This document shows, in pieces, positions 1-9,134 of a stretch of 41,023 bases of DNA. The notes under the pieces are model-generated. The model had not been told where the DNA came from and made no database searches. It was given only the letters and a program-made list of their open reading frames with translations. This DNA is from Bacteroidales bacterium (GTDB taxonomy: Bacteria; Bacteroidota; Bacteroidia; Bacteroidales; UBA4181): positions 1-41,023 of the forward strand of contig JAISCQ010000043.1 in the NCBI GenBank assembly GCA_031265445.1, written 5' to 3'. A program made the translations under genes and the position numbers. How positions within the stretch are numbered: the first letter of the stretch is position 1; every line of letters begins with the position of its first letter.

Positions 1-326
1 GGTTAATGACCCGCGGTTATGAAAATCCGGCTTTTCAAGCCGCAGAATCACTTATTAATTAGCAAAATCCATTATAAAGACTGTCTGCCAAATCTAAATA
101 ATATAATTTTGATGACATAATTAGGAGATTTTTTTTACCGGCCGTCATTATTGACCCTGACAGTAGAGACGCGATGCATCGCGTCTCTACAATGCAGCCT
201 GACAGGTCAGCGCTTTGCACCGGCGTGGGAGTAGCGCCCGACCTGTCAGGGTCGTCAGACCTGTCAGGGTCAAAACCGAAAGTACCACCACTGTCAGGAT
301 CAATAAACCTCCACCGCCGTCAAGCT
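1..326. repeat. Intergenic region built of short palindromic repeats
   Basis: No gene is seen here. Positions 13-43 hold a 31-bp sequence containing the hairpin CGGCTT-TTC-AAGCCG; an exact inverted copy lies at 13868-13898. Positions 163-190 are a perfect 28-bp palindrome centred on GCGATGCATCGC; a shortened copy lies at 15366-15393. Between 155 and 298 the 9-mer CCTGACAGG or its complement recurs about five times (155, 198, 242, 260, 291), partly as a tandem duplication of GACCTGTCAGGGTC. These look like dispersed REP-type elements. The region lies downstream of the minus-strand transporter, so it may also help end that transcript. Confidence 0.75.
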
Positions 327-2573
327 TCAATCAATTTCTTTCGACAGCGACGCATTGACAAATAAAATATCGCCGATGGCCGGGAAATCGGTAAAAAACC
401 TGAGCGCCGACTCATGCTTGATCATTTCTTCGCGGAAGCCGATGATGGTCAGTCCTGCGTGCCGGGAACGTTCTGTGATCAGTTCGCTGATGGTCTGGTT
501 TTCCGGGAGCTGTACCATTTCGATGTTGGTCAGGGTAATGGGCAACCGTCCGCTATTGATCCGTTCTTCAAGCTCCCTTTTGGCTTCCTCATGCTGTTCG
601 CTCTGGCAGATGTTGAATATTTTCAGCTGGCTTTTCTGCCAGTCGGGATGCGACATGATGATGTAACCCAGCAAAATCATCAGGTTCGCATTCATGGCGT
701 CGGTCGTCCTTATCCATATATGGATGCCGTTACGGAACCTGACCGGCGGCGTGGAAGCGGCAAAGATGCAAATGTCGAAATTTCCGGCTTTCACCAGCTT
801 CACGTTTTCCAGTATCCGGGTGATCTCTTCGGGATGGTTCCTGTCGAACTCGAATACCACCATGTTGTTCTCCATCCCGGAAATAGACGGCGTTTGAATG
901 GCCTGGGCAATGGCCGAAGTGTAGGAGGGAGATATCATGGTATCGATATACAGGGTGCTCTCCTTTTCTTTTTGACGATCGATCAGCTGGCGTAATACTT
1001 CCTGCGAATCGGCGTATGTCTGTTTGCTGTAATAGCCTTCAATATGGTGGAAGTAAGTGCCGAAGCCGTACTGGTGGCTCATCCACTTCATCAGGTCGAG
1101 CACCTTATCGCGCTCCAGCGAGTTGGACGAGATGCAGATGGCTGCCGGTCGCCAGTCCTCGTCCTCGGCGTTGGAACGCTTCTTTTGTATGTATACATGC
1201 AGCTTCCTGTTGAGCTGGAAAATAGCGCCCTTGAATATGTTCATCAGCCCCTTCTGGTCTTTGTTATAATGTTCGATATACAAATAGATGGCTATAATGA
1301 GAATGTAGGAAATGATGGTATAGAGCGGGCTGATCATAAACATCACCCAAACGGAAAGCAGAAAGCCGCCCAGTGAAAAGTACCATTTCGACTTGAAGCG
1401 CGGCCGGTACGAAGGGGGCGAACCAAAGTGATTCAGGAAGGAAATAAGGCACAGGGAGCCATACGTGATCAAAAAGAACATGGATATGATTTCGGCCACC
1501 ATATCTACATTTCCTATCAGGATAAAGACCAGCGCAATGACAATGGACACCAGCGAAGCGTTGAACGGTTCGCGCGTCTTTCCTTTTCCCCTGGCGAGCA
1601 GGATGTTCGCCCGTTTGAAGGGAAAGGTCCTATCGCAGGCGAGCGCCTGAAGCGTTCGCGGCGATATCATCATAAAGCCCAGGGCTGACGACAGGGTGCA
1701 TGCGGCAAGTCCCAGCGGGATGACCAGCGCGCCCCAAAAGGCGATTCTCGACATGATCAGCTGATCCTCGATCAGGTCGGCTTGCGGCGCGGAAACAGCC
1801 AGTTTCCAAACCACCAGTATATAAATGATCAGCCCGGTGAGGGTTCCGCCCATGGTGCCCAGCGGAATTGATTTCCCGGGGTCTTTCAGGTCGCCGCTAA
1901 GCCCCACGCCGGCCGTCATACCGGTGAATGCCGGGAAACAGATCGCAAACAGGACGAAGAACTTTTCCCTGTTGAAAAATCCAAAGTTATGGTTAACGAA
2001 AAATGCCGCGTCTTCAGTTGCGTCGATCGGTTTGCCTGCGAAAAAGCAGATCAGCGACACGGCCAGTACAACACTGATGATATACAGCGCCTTTACTCCC
2101 GTGCCGGTTCCCTTGCGCAGAATGATCAGGGACAGGATGACGGCTGTAGGAATACTGATGACCTGCCGGGGAAGCGCAAAGCCGAAACAGCCCGTCCACC
2201 AGTTGAAAAGCGGCGTGAATGCTTCGGTAAAGGCGATAATGTAGAATGCCACGCTGATGGCTTGCGAGAGATAAAGGGTAATGCCGATGGTGGAACCGAT
2301 TTTCAGTCCGAACGAACGGGATATGATGAAATACTCGCCTCCACCTTCGACGCGCTTGTTCGTAGCGATCTCCGAGATGGCAAGCGCTGTGGGAACAGTG
2401 ATCAGGTGGCCCAGGATCACCAGGAGGATGGCGCCCCAAAAGCCGAGCGTACCGGTGGCATAGCCGAAACGCAGGAACAGGACGGCTCCAAGTACGGTGG
2501 ATATGGCGGTGAAGAAGACGGGCAGCGTGCCAAAGCCGCTGTTGGCGGCGGTCGGTTTTTTAGTCAGCTTCAT
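327..2573 (-). CDS. APC-superfamily transporter, SLC12 (Na-K-Cl cotransporter)-like
   Basis: The 748-aa product is an inner-membrane secondary transporter. Residues about 15-470 contain roughly twelve hydrophobic segments. The first has the APC-type unwound-helix signature (TAISTVLGAVLFLRFGYATG), followed by the conserved GGGEYFIISRSFG stretch of amino-acid permease/cation-chloride cotransporter proteins. The remaining 280 or so residues are soluble and resemble the cytoplasmic C-terminal domain of SLC12-type proteins. The substrate cannot be read from sequence; the family moves amino acids or cation plus chloride. The start is an ATG with an AT-rich upstream region (AAGGTAAGG). It is a single-gene unit; the upstream neighbour is the fucosidase gene, 81 bp away on the same strand. 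Confidence 0.85.
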   Translation of the reverse strand: MKLTKKPTAANSGFGTLPVFFTAISTVLGAVLFLRFGYATGTLGFWGAILLVILGHLITVPTALAISEIATNKRVEGGGEYFIISRSFGLKIGSTIGITLYLSQAISVAFYIIAFTEAFTPLFNWWTGCFGFALPRQVISIPTAVILSLIILRKGTGTGVKALYIISVVLAVSLICFFAGKPIDATEDAAFFVNHNFGFFNREKFFVLFAICFPAFTGMTAGVGLSGDLKDPGKSIPLGTMGGTLTGLIIYILVVWKLAVSAPQADLIEDQLIMSRIAFWGALVIPLGLAACTLSSALGFMMISPRTLQALACDRTFPFKRANILLARGKGKTREPFNASLVSIVIALVFILIGNVDMVAEIISMFFLITYGSLCLISFLNHFGSPPSYRPRFKSKWYFSLGGFLLSVWVMFMISPLYTIISYILIIAIYLYIEHYNKDQKGLMNIFKGAIFQLNRKLHVYIQKKRSNAEDEDWRPAAICISSNSLERDKVLDLMKWMSHQYGFGTYFHHIEGYYSKQTYADSQEVLRQLIDRQKEKESTLYIDTMISPSYTSAIAQAIQTPSISGMENNMVVFEFDRNHPEEITRILENVKLVKAGNFDICIFAASTPPVRFRNGIHIWIRTTDAMNANLMILLGYIIMSHPDWQKSQLKIFNICQSEQHEEAKRELEERINSGRLPITLTNIEMVQLPENQTISELITERSRHAGLTIIGFREEMIKHESALRFFTDFPAIGDILFVNASLSKEID

Positions 2574-2654
2574 GATAATTGAATTTAAAAGGTAAGGTAT
2601 GAACGAAGATGATCTCTAAATTTACTGCGTTTGTTATTTTCATGAAAACGCCTT

Positions 2655-4103
2655 TCAATACGCCTCTACGTTCGAGATCAACGGGCAAGCCTTCGCATCG
2701 GTGATCCGAATCCGTATCTTCCGGGTTTCCACCGGGTCGATCTTCAAAATCCGCTTATAGCCGATGGTCGTTCCCTGGGCTGCAAGGCTCCAGCTATTGT
2801 CTTTCCAGACTTCTACATGAAAATCCCTGACGCGCTGTCCCAGCCTGATATATTCCTGCAGCACCACATAATTGACTTCCTGCGCCCGCCCCAGGTCTAT
2901 TTCGAGCAAACCGCCGGTAGCGTCCTCCCGGGCAGCCCAGTAGGTCTCCCTGTCGCCGTCGGTAACGTTGCCGGCCGCATAGGTCTTCGATTTGCCGCGC
3001 TGCGTGTCGGCGCCGGCTTTAGCTTTGGCTGCCAGGTTGACGGCAAAAGCCTCATCCAGCATCTTTTTCCATTCCATCAACGCCTTCACGTCGTTTTCGT
3101 GCAACAGTCCCCGCCGGTCGGGAGGGATGTTGAGCAGCAGGCCGGCGCCCCGTCCCACCGATTCCAGATACAGCTTCATCAGGTTTTCGGGCATCCGCGT
3201 CCTGTCGTCTTCCTCCGCGTGATAGAACCAGCCCGGACGGATGGATACGTCCACTTCGGCGGGAACCCACGATGCGCCGTTTTCCTCGCCGTGGTTCAGC
3301 AGGTCGCTGATGCCGCCCTTGCCCGCATATAGTGTGTCGGTATGGATGGGGCACCAGTTGGGATCGCCCACAAAACCGCGTTCGTTGCCGCACCAGCGGA
3401 TGTCGGGGCCGGCATCGCTGAACATCACTGCCATCGGCGCCAGCTCACGGACAATAGCCCGGGTGTTCGGCCAGTCGTAATAAGTCCTGCCGTCGATCCG
3501 CCGCAGTTCCCGGGCGCCGCCATAATAGCCGTCGCCGCCATTGGCGCCGTCGAACCATACTTCGGAAATCTCGCCGTAGCCGGTGAGCAGTTCGCGTAAC
3601 TGGCTGCGGTAATAATGAATGTATTCGGGCGTGCCGTACTGTGCGAAATTCCGGTCCCACGGCGAAAGGTACACGCCAAATTTCAATCCGTACCTGCGGC
3701 AGGCATCCGACACGGCTTTCACGACATCGCCCCTGCCGTCCATAAACGGGCTGTTTTTCACCGAATGTTCGGTATATCGGCTGGGCCACAGGCAAAACCC
3801 GTCGTGATGCTTGCAGGTGAGGATCACCATTTTCAGACCAGCATCCCGGATCACGTTCACCCATTGATCGGCATCGAAGGCCGTGGGGTTGAATATCTCC
3901 GGTTTTTCGTCGCCGTAACCCCATTCCTTCCCGGTAAAGGTATTGGTGGTGAAATGGATGAAAGCATACTGTTCCCGTTCATGCCAGGCCATCTGGCGTT
4001 CGGTGGGCACGGGAAGTACAGCTTGCGGCGGCGCTGCGTCCTGTGTGCAGGAGGCCAGAATAATGCCTGCTGCAAGGATAAGATAGAAAGATCGTGTTTT
4101 CAT
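2655..4103 (-). CDS. Alpha-L-fucosidase lipoprotein, GH29, with C-terminal F5/8-type-C-like domain
   Basis: The 482-aa product has a lipoprotein signal peptide with lipobox LASC (Cys19), so it should be membrane-anchored, probably facing the periplasm or surface. The GH29 barrel covers about residues 35-345. It shows the WAWHEREQYAFIHF-like start, the KHHDGF substrate-binding motif (98-103) and the nucleophile in VWFDG (Asp185). Residues about 365-482 form a discoidin/CBM32-like beta sandwich. GH29 enzymes release terminal alpha-L-fucose with retention. The gene stands alone, and its promoter region (4130-4176) closely resembles those of two unrelated genes in this window. Fucose-processing genes are not adjacent. 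Confidence 0.93.
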   Translation of the reverse strand: MKTRSFYLILAAGIILASCTQDAAPPQAVLPVPTERQMAWHEREQYAFIHFTTNTFTGKEWGYGDEKPEIFNPTAFDADQWVNVIRDAGLKMVILTCKHHDGFCLWPSRYTEHSVKNSPFMDGRGDVVKAVSDACRRYGLKFGVYLSPWDRNFAQYGTPEYIHYYRSQLRELLTGYGEISEVWFDGANGGDGYYGGARELRRIDGRTYYDWPNTRAIVRELAPMAVMFSDAGPDIRWCGNERGFVGDPNWCPIHTDTLYAGKGGISDLLNHGEENGASWVPAEVDVSIRPGWFYHAEEDDRTRMPENLMKLYLESVGRGAGLLLNIPPDRRGLLHENDVKALMEWKKMLDEAFAVNLAAKAKAGADTQRGKSKTYAAGNVTDGDRETYWAAREDATGGLLEIDLGRAQEVNYVVLQEYIRLGQRVRDFHVEVWKDNSWSLAAQGTTIGYKRILKIDPVETRKIRIRITDAKACPLISNVEAY

Positions 4104-4129
4104 GATGATTGATTTTGATGATTAAAAAA

Positions 4130-4176
4130 CAAAGGTAACGTATTATTGATTATATCAACCGGATTTTCATTTGAAC
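4130..4176 (-). promoter_or_regulatory. Extended promoter, copy A (in front of the fucosidase)
   Basis: On the minus strand the -7 box is TACCTTTG (4130-4137). About 18 bp upstream is GGTTG in place of the usual TTTG, and further upstream is the palindrome TTCAAATGAA. The whole 47-bp block aligns with 13711-13755 and 15187-15231, apart from one extra base and a few substitutions. Confidence 0.7.
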
Positions 4177-4262
4177 CTGATACAAAAAATCCCGTAAAGC
4201 TGCAAAATCGATCTGAAAACGCCCATCAACCAGGGTCGTGTTCCGAAGTAAAAATTTTCATC

Positions 4263-4270
4263 TATCTTTG
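4263..4270 (+). promoter_or_regulatory. -7 promoter box of the truncated restriction gene
   Basis: TATCTTTG fits the Bacteroidota TAnnTTTG box and lies 17 bp before the ATG at 4288. No clean TTTG -33 box is visible. It is divergent from the fucosidase promoter. Confidence 0.55.
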
Positions 4271-4287
4271 CGAAAAATATAAACCGT

Positions 4288-5709
4288 ATGATATTAGCGG
4301 AAATATTGAAGGACAGCGATTACAGGCAATCGCAGTTTCATGTTGTTCAAATCCATGCATTTGAGCAAAAAATCATTGTGCGCAACGACAAAAACGATAA
4401 ACCTGTCCCGTATATCACTTGCGCTATTCGCGGCAAGGAAATCAAATTGACGCCCGAAGAAGCTGTCAGGCAACTGTATCTCGAAATTTTACTCAACGAC
4501 TATCAATATCCCGCCGACCGCATCGAACTGGAATATGCCGTAACTTTCGGACGCGAGAAGAAACGCGCCGATATTGTGATTTTCGATAAAGACCGGACAA
4601 CTTCGCCCTACATGATCGTCGAGCTGAAAAAGCCGCGTCTCAAGGACGGCAAGGAGCAGCTGAAATCGTACTGCAATGCTACCGGCGCGCCCATCGGCGT
4701 ATGGACAAACGGCGATTCCATTTCGTTTTATCACCGGCGCGATCCCAATTATTTTGAGGATATTCCCAACATACCCAAGGCAGGCGAAAGGTTGTCCGAC
4801 ATTCTTTCGGAGCGCTGGACGATTGACGATTTGATTAAGCGAGACAAGCTGGTTAACGAACGCAAGTCATTGAAAGGACTGGTGCTTGAGATGGAAGACG
4901 AGGTGCTCGCCAATGCCGGAGTGGATGTGTTTGAGGAGCTTTTCAAGCTGATTTTCACCAAGCTCTACGATGAAATGGAGAGCGGGCGCAACCGCAGAAG
5001 ATATCTGGAGTTCAGGAATTACGGCGATACGGAAACCGAACTGAAAACCAAAATCCAAAACCTTTTCGACATCGCCAAACAAAAGTGGGAAGGCGTTTTT
5101 TCGCCCGATGCAAAGATAGAACTGACCTCCTCGCACCTCTCGGTTTGCGTTTCGTCTTTACAGGACGTGAAACTGTTCAACAGCAATCTCGATGTGGTGG
5201 ACGACGCTTTTGAATATCTGATCAACAAAAGCAGCAAGGGCGAAAAGGGACAGTATTTTACGCCGCGCTATGTGATTGACATGTGCGTTAAAATGCTCAA
5301 TCCGCAGGAGAAGGAAACGATGATTGATACCGCAGCCGGCAGTTGCGGCTTTCCTGTCCATACTATTTTCCATGTCTGGGAGCAAATCATGAAAGACGAA
5401 GGGCTGGACAAAAGCCATCTTTTTACGCTTGAACAAAAACCGGCGCGCTGTGCCGATTACGTGAACAATAAGATTTTTGCCATTGACTTTGACGAAAAAT
5501 CGGTGCGCGTGGCGCGAACGCTGAACCTGATTGCAGGCGACGGACAGACCAATGTCCTGCACCCTGTTGTTCCGTATGAAATTCAACAAAGAATTGCTGA
5601 ATTAGTCGAGAAAAGTTTTTACCTTTGCAGGAAAAGCGAAGGGTTGTTGGGTGAGGCTAAAGATATGATAGAAAAGGAAATAGAGTATGAAGTTGATAAA
5701 AAGAAATAA
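4288..5709 (+). pseudogene. Internally deleted type I restriction-modification protein (HsdR-N/HsdM fused to an HsdS C-terminus)
   Basis: The ORF is open for 473 aa but mosaic. Residues about 40-150 are an HsdR N-terminal nuclease-like domain with PD-(D/E)xK residues (Asp95 in RADIVIFD, Glu112 and Lys114 in VELKK). Residues about 180-424 are the HsdM N-terminus, including GQYFTPR (321-327) and the SAM-binding motif TAAGSCGF (348-355). Straight after GDGQTNVLH (residue 425, near nt 5562) the protein continues with IQQRIAELVEKSF and an EAKDMIEKEIE helix, which are typical of the HsdS C-terminus. The catalytic NPPF/Y motif and all target-recognition domains are missing, so methylation and specificity should be lost. 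The reading frame is kept across the deletion, so a truncated protein may still be made. No intact hsdR is seen. Confidence 0.8.
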
Positions 5710-5748
5710 AATTATAAACAATTATAAACTAAAAAATATTTCATATTT

Positions 5749-7212
5749 ATGAATAGATATGATTGGTTAAATAGAAAGACACCCCGTTCAGTCGAACAGT
5801 TAAAACTTTGGCCGGAAAACCCTCGTCTTAATCCCGAGGAGAAGCACATTAATTTAAGAGATTTCGTTGATGATATGACATCAGATGAAACAGATAAAAA
5901 ACAATTTTTCAAATTGGTTAAATCCATCGCAGAAGATGGTTTTATTCCTGCAGATCCAATTGTTGTATGGAAGGAAAATGACAGATATTTTGTCGCAGAA
6001 GGAAATAGGAGAGTTTTAGCACTCAAATTATTACGCGAGCCTACTAAAACACCTAAAAGTATTCGTTCGTTTATAAGAAGCCAATCAGGTAGAATCAATA
6101 GAAATTCTATTGATAAAATATTGGTAAACGTAGCACCTTCCTTTGAAGATGCAGAGTGGTATATAAATCAACGAAATAGTACTTCTTCTTTGCAACAGTC
6201 ATGGACAAGGGTACAACAGCAACGATGGATAGCAGAATTGTATAACAAATATAATGGAGATATTGATAAAATTGAATCCATTACTAAAATGACAAAAGGA
6301 GAACTCGAAAATTTTATACGAATATTAAAAATCAAAGATTTAGTTAAATTACAAGAAGTTAAAAATCTTCTATCGGATGAAGAATATCAAGAAGCTATTT
6401 CTTATAAGTTTCCCATAACAATACTGGAAAGGTTTTTTTCAAAGCAAGAAGTTAAAGATAAATGGGGTATTGATTTTGATGGCATTGATATTAGATTAAA
6501 AAACCGAAAAGATTTTTTAAACGCATATGCAACTTTAGTAAAATATATAGTAAATAAAGATGCTGATATAAAAATAGACACACGAACAATAACCAGTAAT
6601 TTTGATGAAATATTTGCGAAACTGCCCATAGTAAATATCGATGGATTGGAATCAACAGAACTATTGTCTGAGTCTAATATAAATAAGAATGATAACATAC
6701 AAGATAATTCAAAAGCAATACATACTTCTATATCTATACAGCCCCCTATAAAAAATGACCCTAATAGAAATCGGCTGATATTATCTATCTACAATATTAA
6801 TTCTACAAGTTACAGATTAAATGGCTTATTTAATGAGTTGAAAAAAATATCACTGACACACATCAATGTTGTGGCTGCTTCAATGAGAATATTTCTTGAT
6901 TTGGCTGTACTCAATTACATAGAAACTGAAGGAATAGAAAATAGTATAAAGACTCAGTATAAGTGTGAATTGAGGGATGTTACACTAAAAAAGAGATTGG
7001 AGTATATTAAGAATAGCAAATTAACTGGGAAGTCGCAAACAATAGTCAATAGACTGTTAGATGAAAAGACTCAATATTCATTAGATGTGCTGAATGGATA
7101 TATGCATAGTCAGGATTCTCATTATCTAACAAAACAATTTTTAAATGGTTTTTGGGATTTTCTTTTCCCTTTATTTGAAGTACTAATGACAATCAATGAA
7201 GATAATAATTAA
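5749..7212 (+). CDS. ParB/sulfiredoxin-like N-terminal protein with helical C-terminal domain
   Basis: The 487-aa product begins with a ParB-like fold (about residues 12-130). It carries VEQLKLWPENPR, the GFIPADPIVVW strand and the nucleotide-binding EGNRRVLALKLL motif (84-95), comparable to GERR in ParB CTPases. A mid region (about 145-210) resembles the helical DNA-binding part of ParB. The C-terminal 110 residues are helical with LNGYMHSQDSH, which loosely resembles HEPN-like domains (inference). The gene is strikingly AT-rich compared with the preceding gene. Its TAA stop overlaps the ATG of the following adenine methyltransferase by one base (TAATG), so the two are probably translationally coupled. 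Plasmid or chromosome partitioning is unlikely because no parA is present; a role in DNA modification or phage defence is more plausible. Confidence 0.75.
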   Translation: MNRYDWLNRKTPRSVEQLKLWPENPRLNPEEKHINLRDFVDDMTSDETDKKQFFKLVKSIAEDGFIPADPIVVWKENDRYFVAEGNRRVLALKLLREPTKTPKSIRSFIRSQSGRINRNSIDKILVNVAPSFEDAEWYINQRNSTSSLQQSWTRVQQQRWIAELYNKYNGDIDKIESITKMTKGELENFIRILKIKDLVKLQEVKNLLSDEEYQEAISYKFPITILERFFSKQEVKDKWGIDFDGIDIRLKNRKDFLNAYATLVKYIVNKDADIKIDTRTITSNFDEIFAKLPIVNIDGLESTELLSESNINKNDNIQDNSKAIHTSISIQPPIKNDPNRNRLILSIYNINSTSYRLNGLFNELKKISLTHINVVAASMRIFLDLAVLNYIETEGIENSIKTQYKCELRDVTLKKRLEYIKNSKLTGKSQTIVNRLLDEKTQYSLDVLNGYMHSQDSHYLTKQFLNGFWDFLFPLFEVLMTINEDNN

Positions 7213-8141
7213 TGTTTTACTCTCCATTACGATATCCAGGCGGGAAAAATAAACTTGCTGCATTTATTGCAAAGATTTGTATTGATAATAGCATTAACGG
7301 CCATTATATTGAACCTTATGCAGGCGGTGCTTCTGTTGCTTTATTTTTATTATTTGAAGGTTATGTGAGTCACATAACAATAAATGATAAAGATAGATCA
7401 ATTTATGCTTTTTGGTATTCCGTTTTGAATCATACAGATGAATTGTGTCATAAAATAGCAACAATAGACATTTCTATTGATACTTGGTATACGCAAAAGA
7501 AATTACAACAAGATAAAGAATCTATAAATTTATTGGATTTAGGTTTCTCTACTCTTTTTCTGAACAGAACAAATCATTCCGGAATAATAACCGGAGGTCC
7601 TATTGGAGGGATAGAACAAAAAGGAAAATATAAAATCAACTGTAGATTCAATAAAGGAGAAATCATAAATAGAATAAAAAAAATCGCAAATAACAAAGAA
7701 AGAATAACCCTTTATCAGAAAGATGCTATCGATTTAATAGATATATTTGAGATTGGAATGGAAGAAAATAATATTATTATTTATTTTGATCCTCCTTACT
7801 ATCTTAAGGCAGATTCCTTATATATGAATTTTTATAAAAGCAGCGACCACCTTGAAGTTAGCGAACGGATAAAAAAAATAAAAAAAATAAAATGGATTCT
7901 TTCATATGATAATATCAATGATATAAAAAAAATATATTCTCATTTTTTACACAAAGAATATTCATTTAAACATACTGCTTATAAAGCAAGGGTAGGAAAT
8001 GAAATATTGTTTTTTAGCGAAAATCTAATTCTAACAAATATTCCTAATTGGAATCCTCTAAATTTCAAATATATAAAACATAAAATCATATATAAACAAA
8101 AAAGACATGAATTTTCATATCTACATTCATGGCAACCGTAA
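7212..8141 (+). CDS. D12-class (Dam-type) N6-adenine DNA methyltransferase
   Basis: The 309-aa protein transfers methyl groups from SAM to adenine N6 in DNA. It has the D12 family order: RYPGGKNKL near the N-terminus, SAM-binding IEPYAGGAS (33-41), and catalytic DPPYY (193-197), followed by LSYDN. Length suits the family. It starts in the stop codon of the ParB-like gene and shares that gene's strong AT bias, so both probably arrived together. The last residues (SYLHSWQP) fall where base composition returns to the local average, so the natural C-terminus may have been replaced by flanking sequence. No cognate restriction enzyme is adjacent. The recognition sequence cannot be predicted. Confidence 0.88.
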   Translation: MFYSPLRYPGGKNKLAAFIAKICIDNSINGHYIEPYAGGASVALFLLFEGYVSHITINDKDRSIYAFWYSVLNHTDELCHKIATIDISIDTWYTQKKLQQDKESINLLDLGFSTLFLNRTNHSGIITGGPIGGIEQKGKYKINCRFNKGEIINRIKKIANNKERITLYQKDAIDLIDIFEIGMEENNIIIYFDPPYYLKADSLYMNFYKSSDHLEVSERIKKIKKIKWILSYDNINDIKKIYSHFLHKEYSFKHTAYKARVGNEILFFSENLILTNIPNWNPLNFKYIKHKIIYKQKRHEFSYLHSWQP

Positions 8142-8208
8142 TCTGCTTGAGCAGGGCAGCGATGAAAAAGGGAAATATTATAAAATCTATTATCAGGTGG
8201 AAGATTAA
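8136..8208 (+). pseudogene. C-terminal remnant of an unidentified gene (ends YYKIYYQVED)
   Basis: In a different frame from the end of the methyltransferase, the sequence reads HGNRNLLEQGSDEKGKYYKI and on to a TAA at 8206-8208. The last 37 bp (8172-8208) match 9963-9999 at 30 of 37 positions, with an identical 15-bp core TATAAAATCTATTAT, and both copies encode a YKIYY peptide followed by a stop. It looks like the 3' end of a gene whose body was removed. The GSDEKG stretch is loosely like the C-terminal end of AlbA_2/AAA_4-type DNA-binding proteins, but I do not claim that identity. Confidence 0.45.
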
Positions 8209-8229
8209 GATTGGAAAAAAGGAGTAATT

Positions 8230-9129
8230 ATGTTATATTACAGACGAAAAATATTATTGGCTTTATTGGAAATTTTTAACGAACAGTTAACAGCCAAAAG
8301 CATCCAGAAATATTTATTCCTGTTTACACGCAAACAGGAAACGAAATCTTTCGATTTTGTTCCATATAAATACGGCTGTTTTTCTTTTCAAGCCAATCAG
8401 GATATTGCTACACTGAAAACATACGGGTACGTTGACATTACGGATACAAATAACGGACGGTTTATAAAGCTGGCCAAAGAGGAAAACTATTGTGCAGCTT
8501 TAAATCTTCTCGACAGACAAAGTTTATCCGACGTCAAAACCGAATATGGCAGCTTGTCACAGGACGAATTAATCAAATACACATATATCCATTATCCTTT
8601 TTATGCGATCAACAGTTCAATAGCACAGAATTTACTGACTGCCGAAGAATATGAGAAAGTCAGGCAACAAGTACATGTCCGTACCGAATCCGTTTTATTT
8701 ACAATCGGCTATGAAGGCATATCATTGGAAAAATATATCAATAAATTGATAATAAACAACGTATCGGTATTATGCGATGTTCGTAAAAATGCGTTCAGCT
8801 ATAAATACGGATTTTCCAAAAAACAGCTTGAAACGGCCTGTGCCGGAGTAGGCATAACATACATACACCTTCCCGCATTAGGAATTGAATCGGAATTCAG
8901 AAAAGACCTGCGTTCTCAAAAAGATTATGATATCCTTTTTAATAATTACGAAAATACTGTTCTCAAATCGAATGATGAAGCTATCAAATTGATAGTTGAC
9001 CTGCTTAAAAACAACAGAAGAGTAGCATTAACATGCTTTGAGAAAAATCCCATACAGTGTCACCGGAGTAGAGTGGCAAAACAGTTGATGAGCGTGGAAA
9101 ACAAAGATTATATATTAAACAATTTATAG
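8230..9129 (+). CDS. DUF488-family protein with an N-terminal winged-helix-like domain
   Basis: The 299-aa product has two parts. Residues about 20-100 contain KSIQKYLFLFTR and VPYKYGCFSFQA, resembling the helical/winged-helix DUF4065 (Panacea/GepA-like) domains (inference). Residues about 155-290 are DUF488: TIGYEG (158-163), DVR (183-185), a FSKKQL element and the cysteine motif CFEKNPIQCHR (269-279). DUF488 has no firmly established activity, although the paired cysteines and CHR suggest a catalytic or redox site. The gene is followed 5 bp later by the conserved-hypothetical partner, so they form an operon. A decayed fragment of a second copy lies at 10354-10412. Confidence 0.82.
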   Translation: MLYYRRKILLALLEIFNEQLTAKSIQKYLFLFTRKQETKSFDFVPYKYGCFSFQANQDIATLKTYGYVDITDTNNGRFIKLAKEENYCAALNLLDRQSLSDVKTEYGSLSQDELIKYTYIHYPFYAINSSIAQNLLTAEEYEKVRQQVHVRTESVLFTIGYEGISLEKYINKLIINNVSVLCDVRKNAFSYKYGFSKKQLETACAGVGITYIHLPALGIESEFRKDLRSQKDYDILFNNYENTVLKSNDEAIKLIVDLLKNNRRVALTCFEKNPIQCHRSRVAKQLMSVENKDYILNNL

Positions 9130-9134
9130 ATAAT

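Noticed and set aside
240-300. Possible CRISPR-like or iteron array of CCTGTCAGG motifs
   Set aside because: Spacing is irregular, motifs occur in both orientations, and no replication or cas gene is nearby; better explained as dispersed short palindromes.
4288-7212. Plasmid partition or replication module suggested by the ParB-like gene
   Set aside because: No parA, no replication initiator and no parS-like repeats are visible; the neighbour is a DNA methyltransferase.
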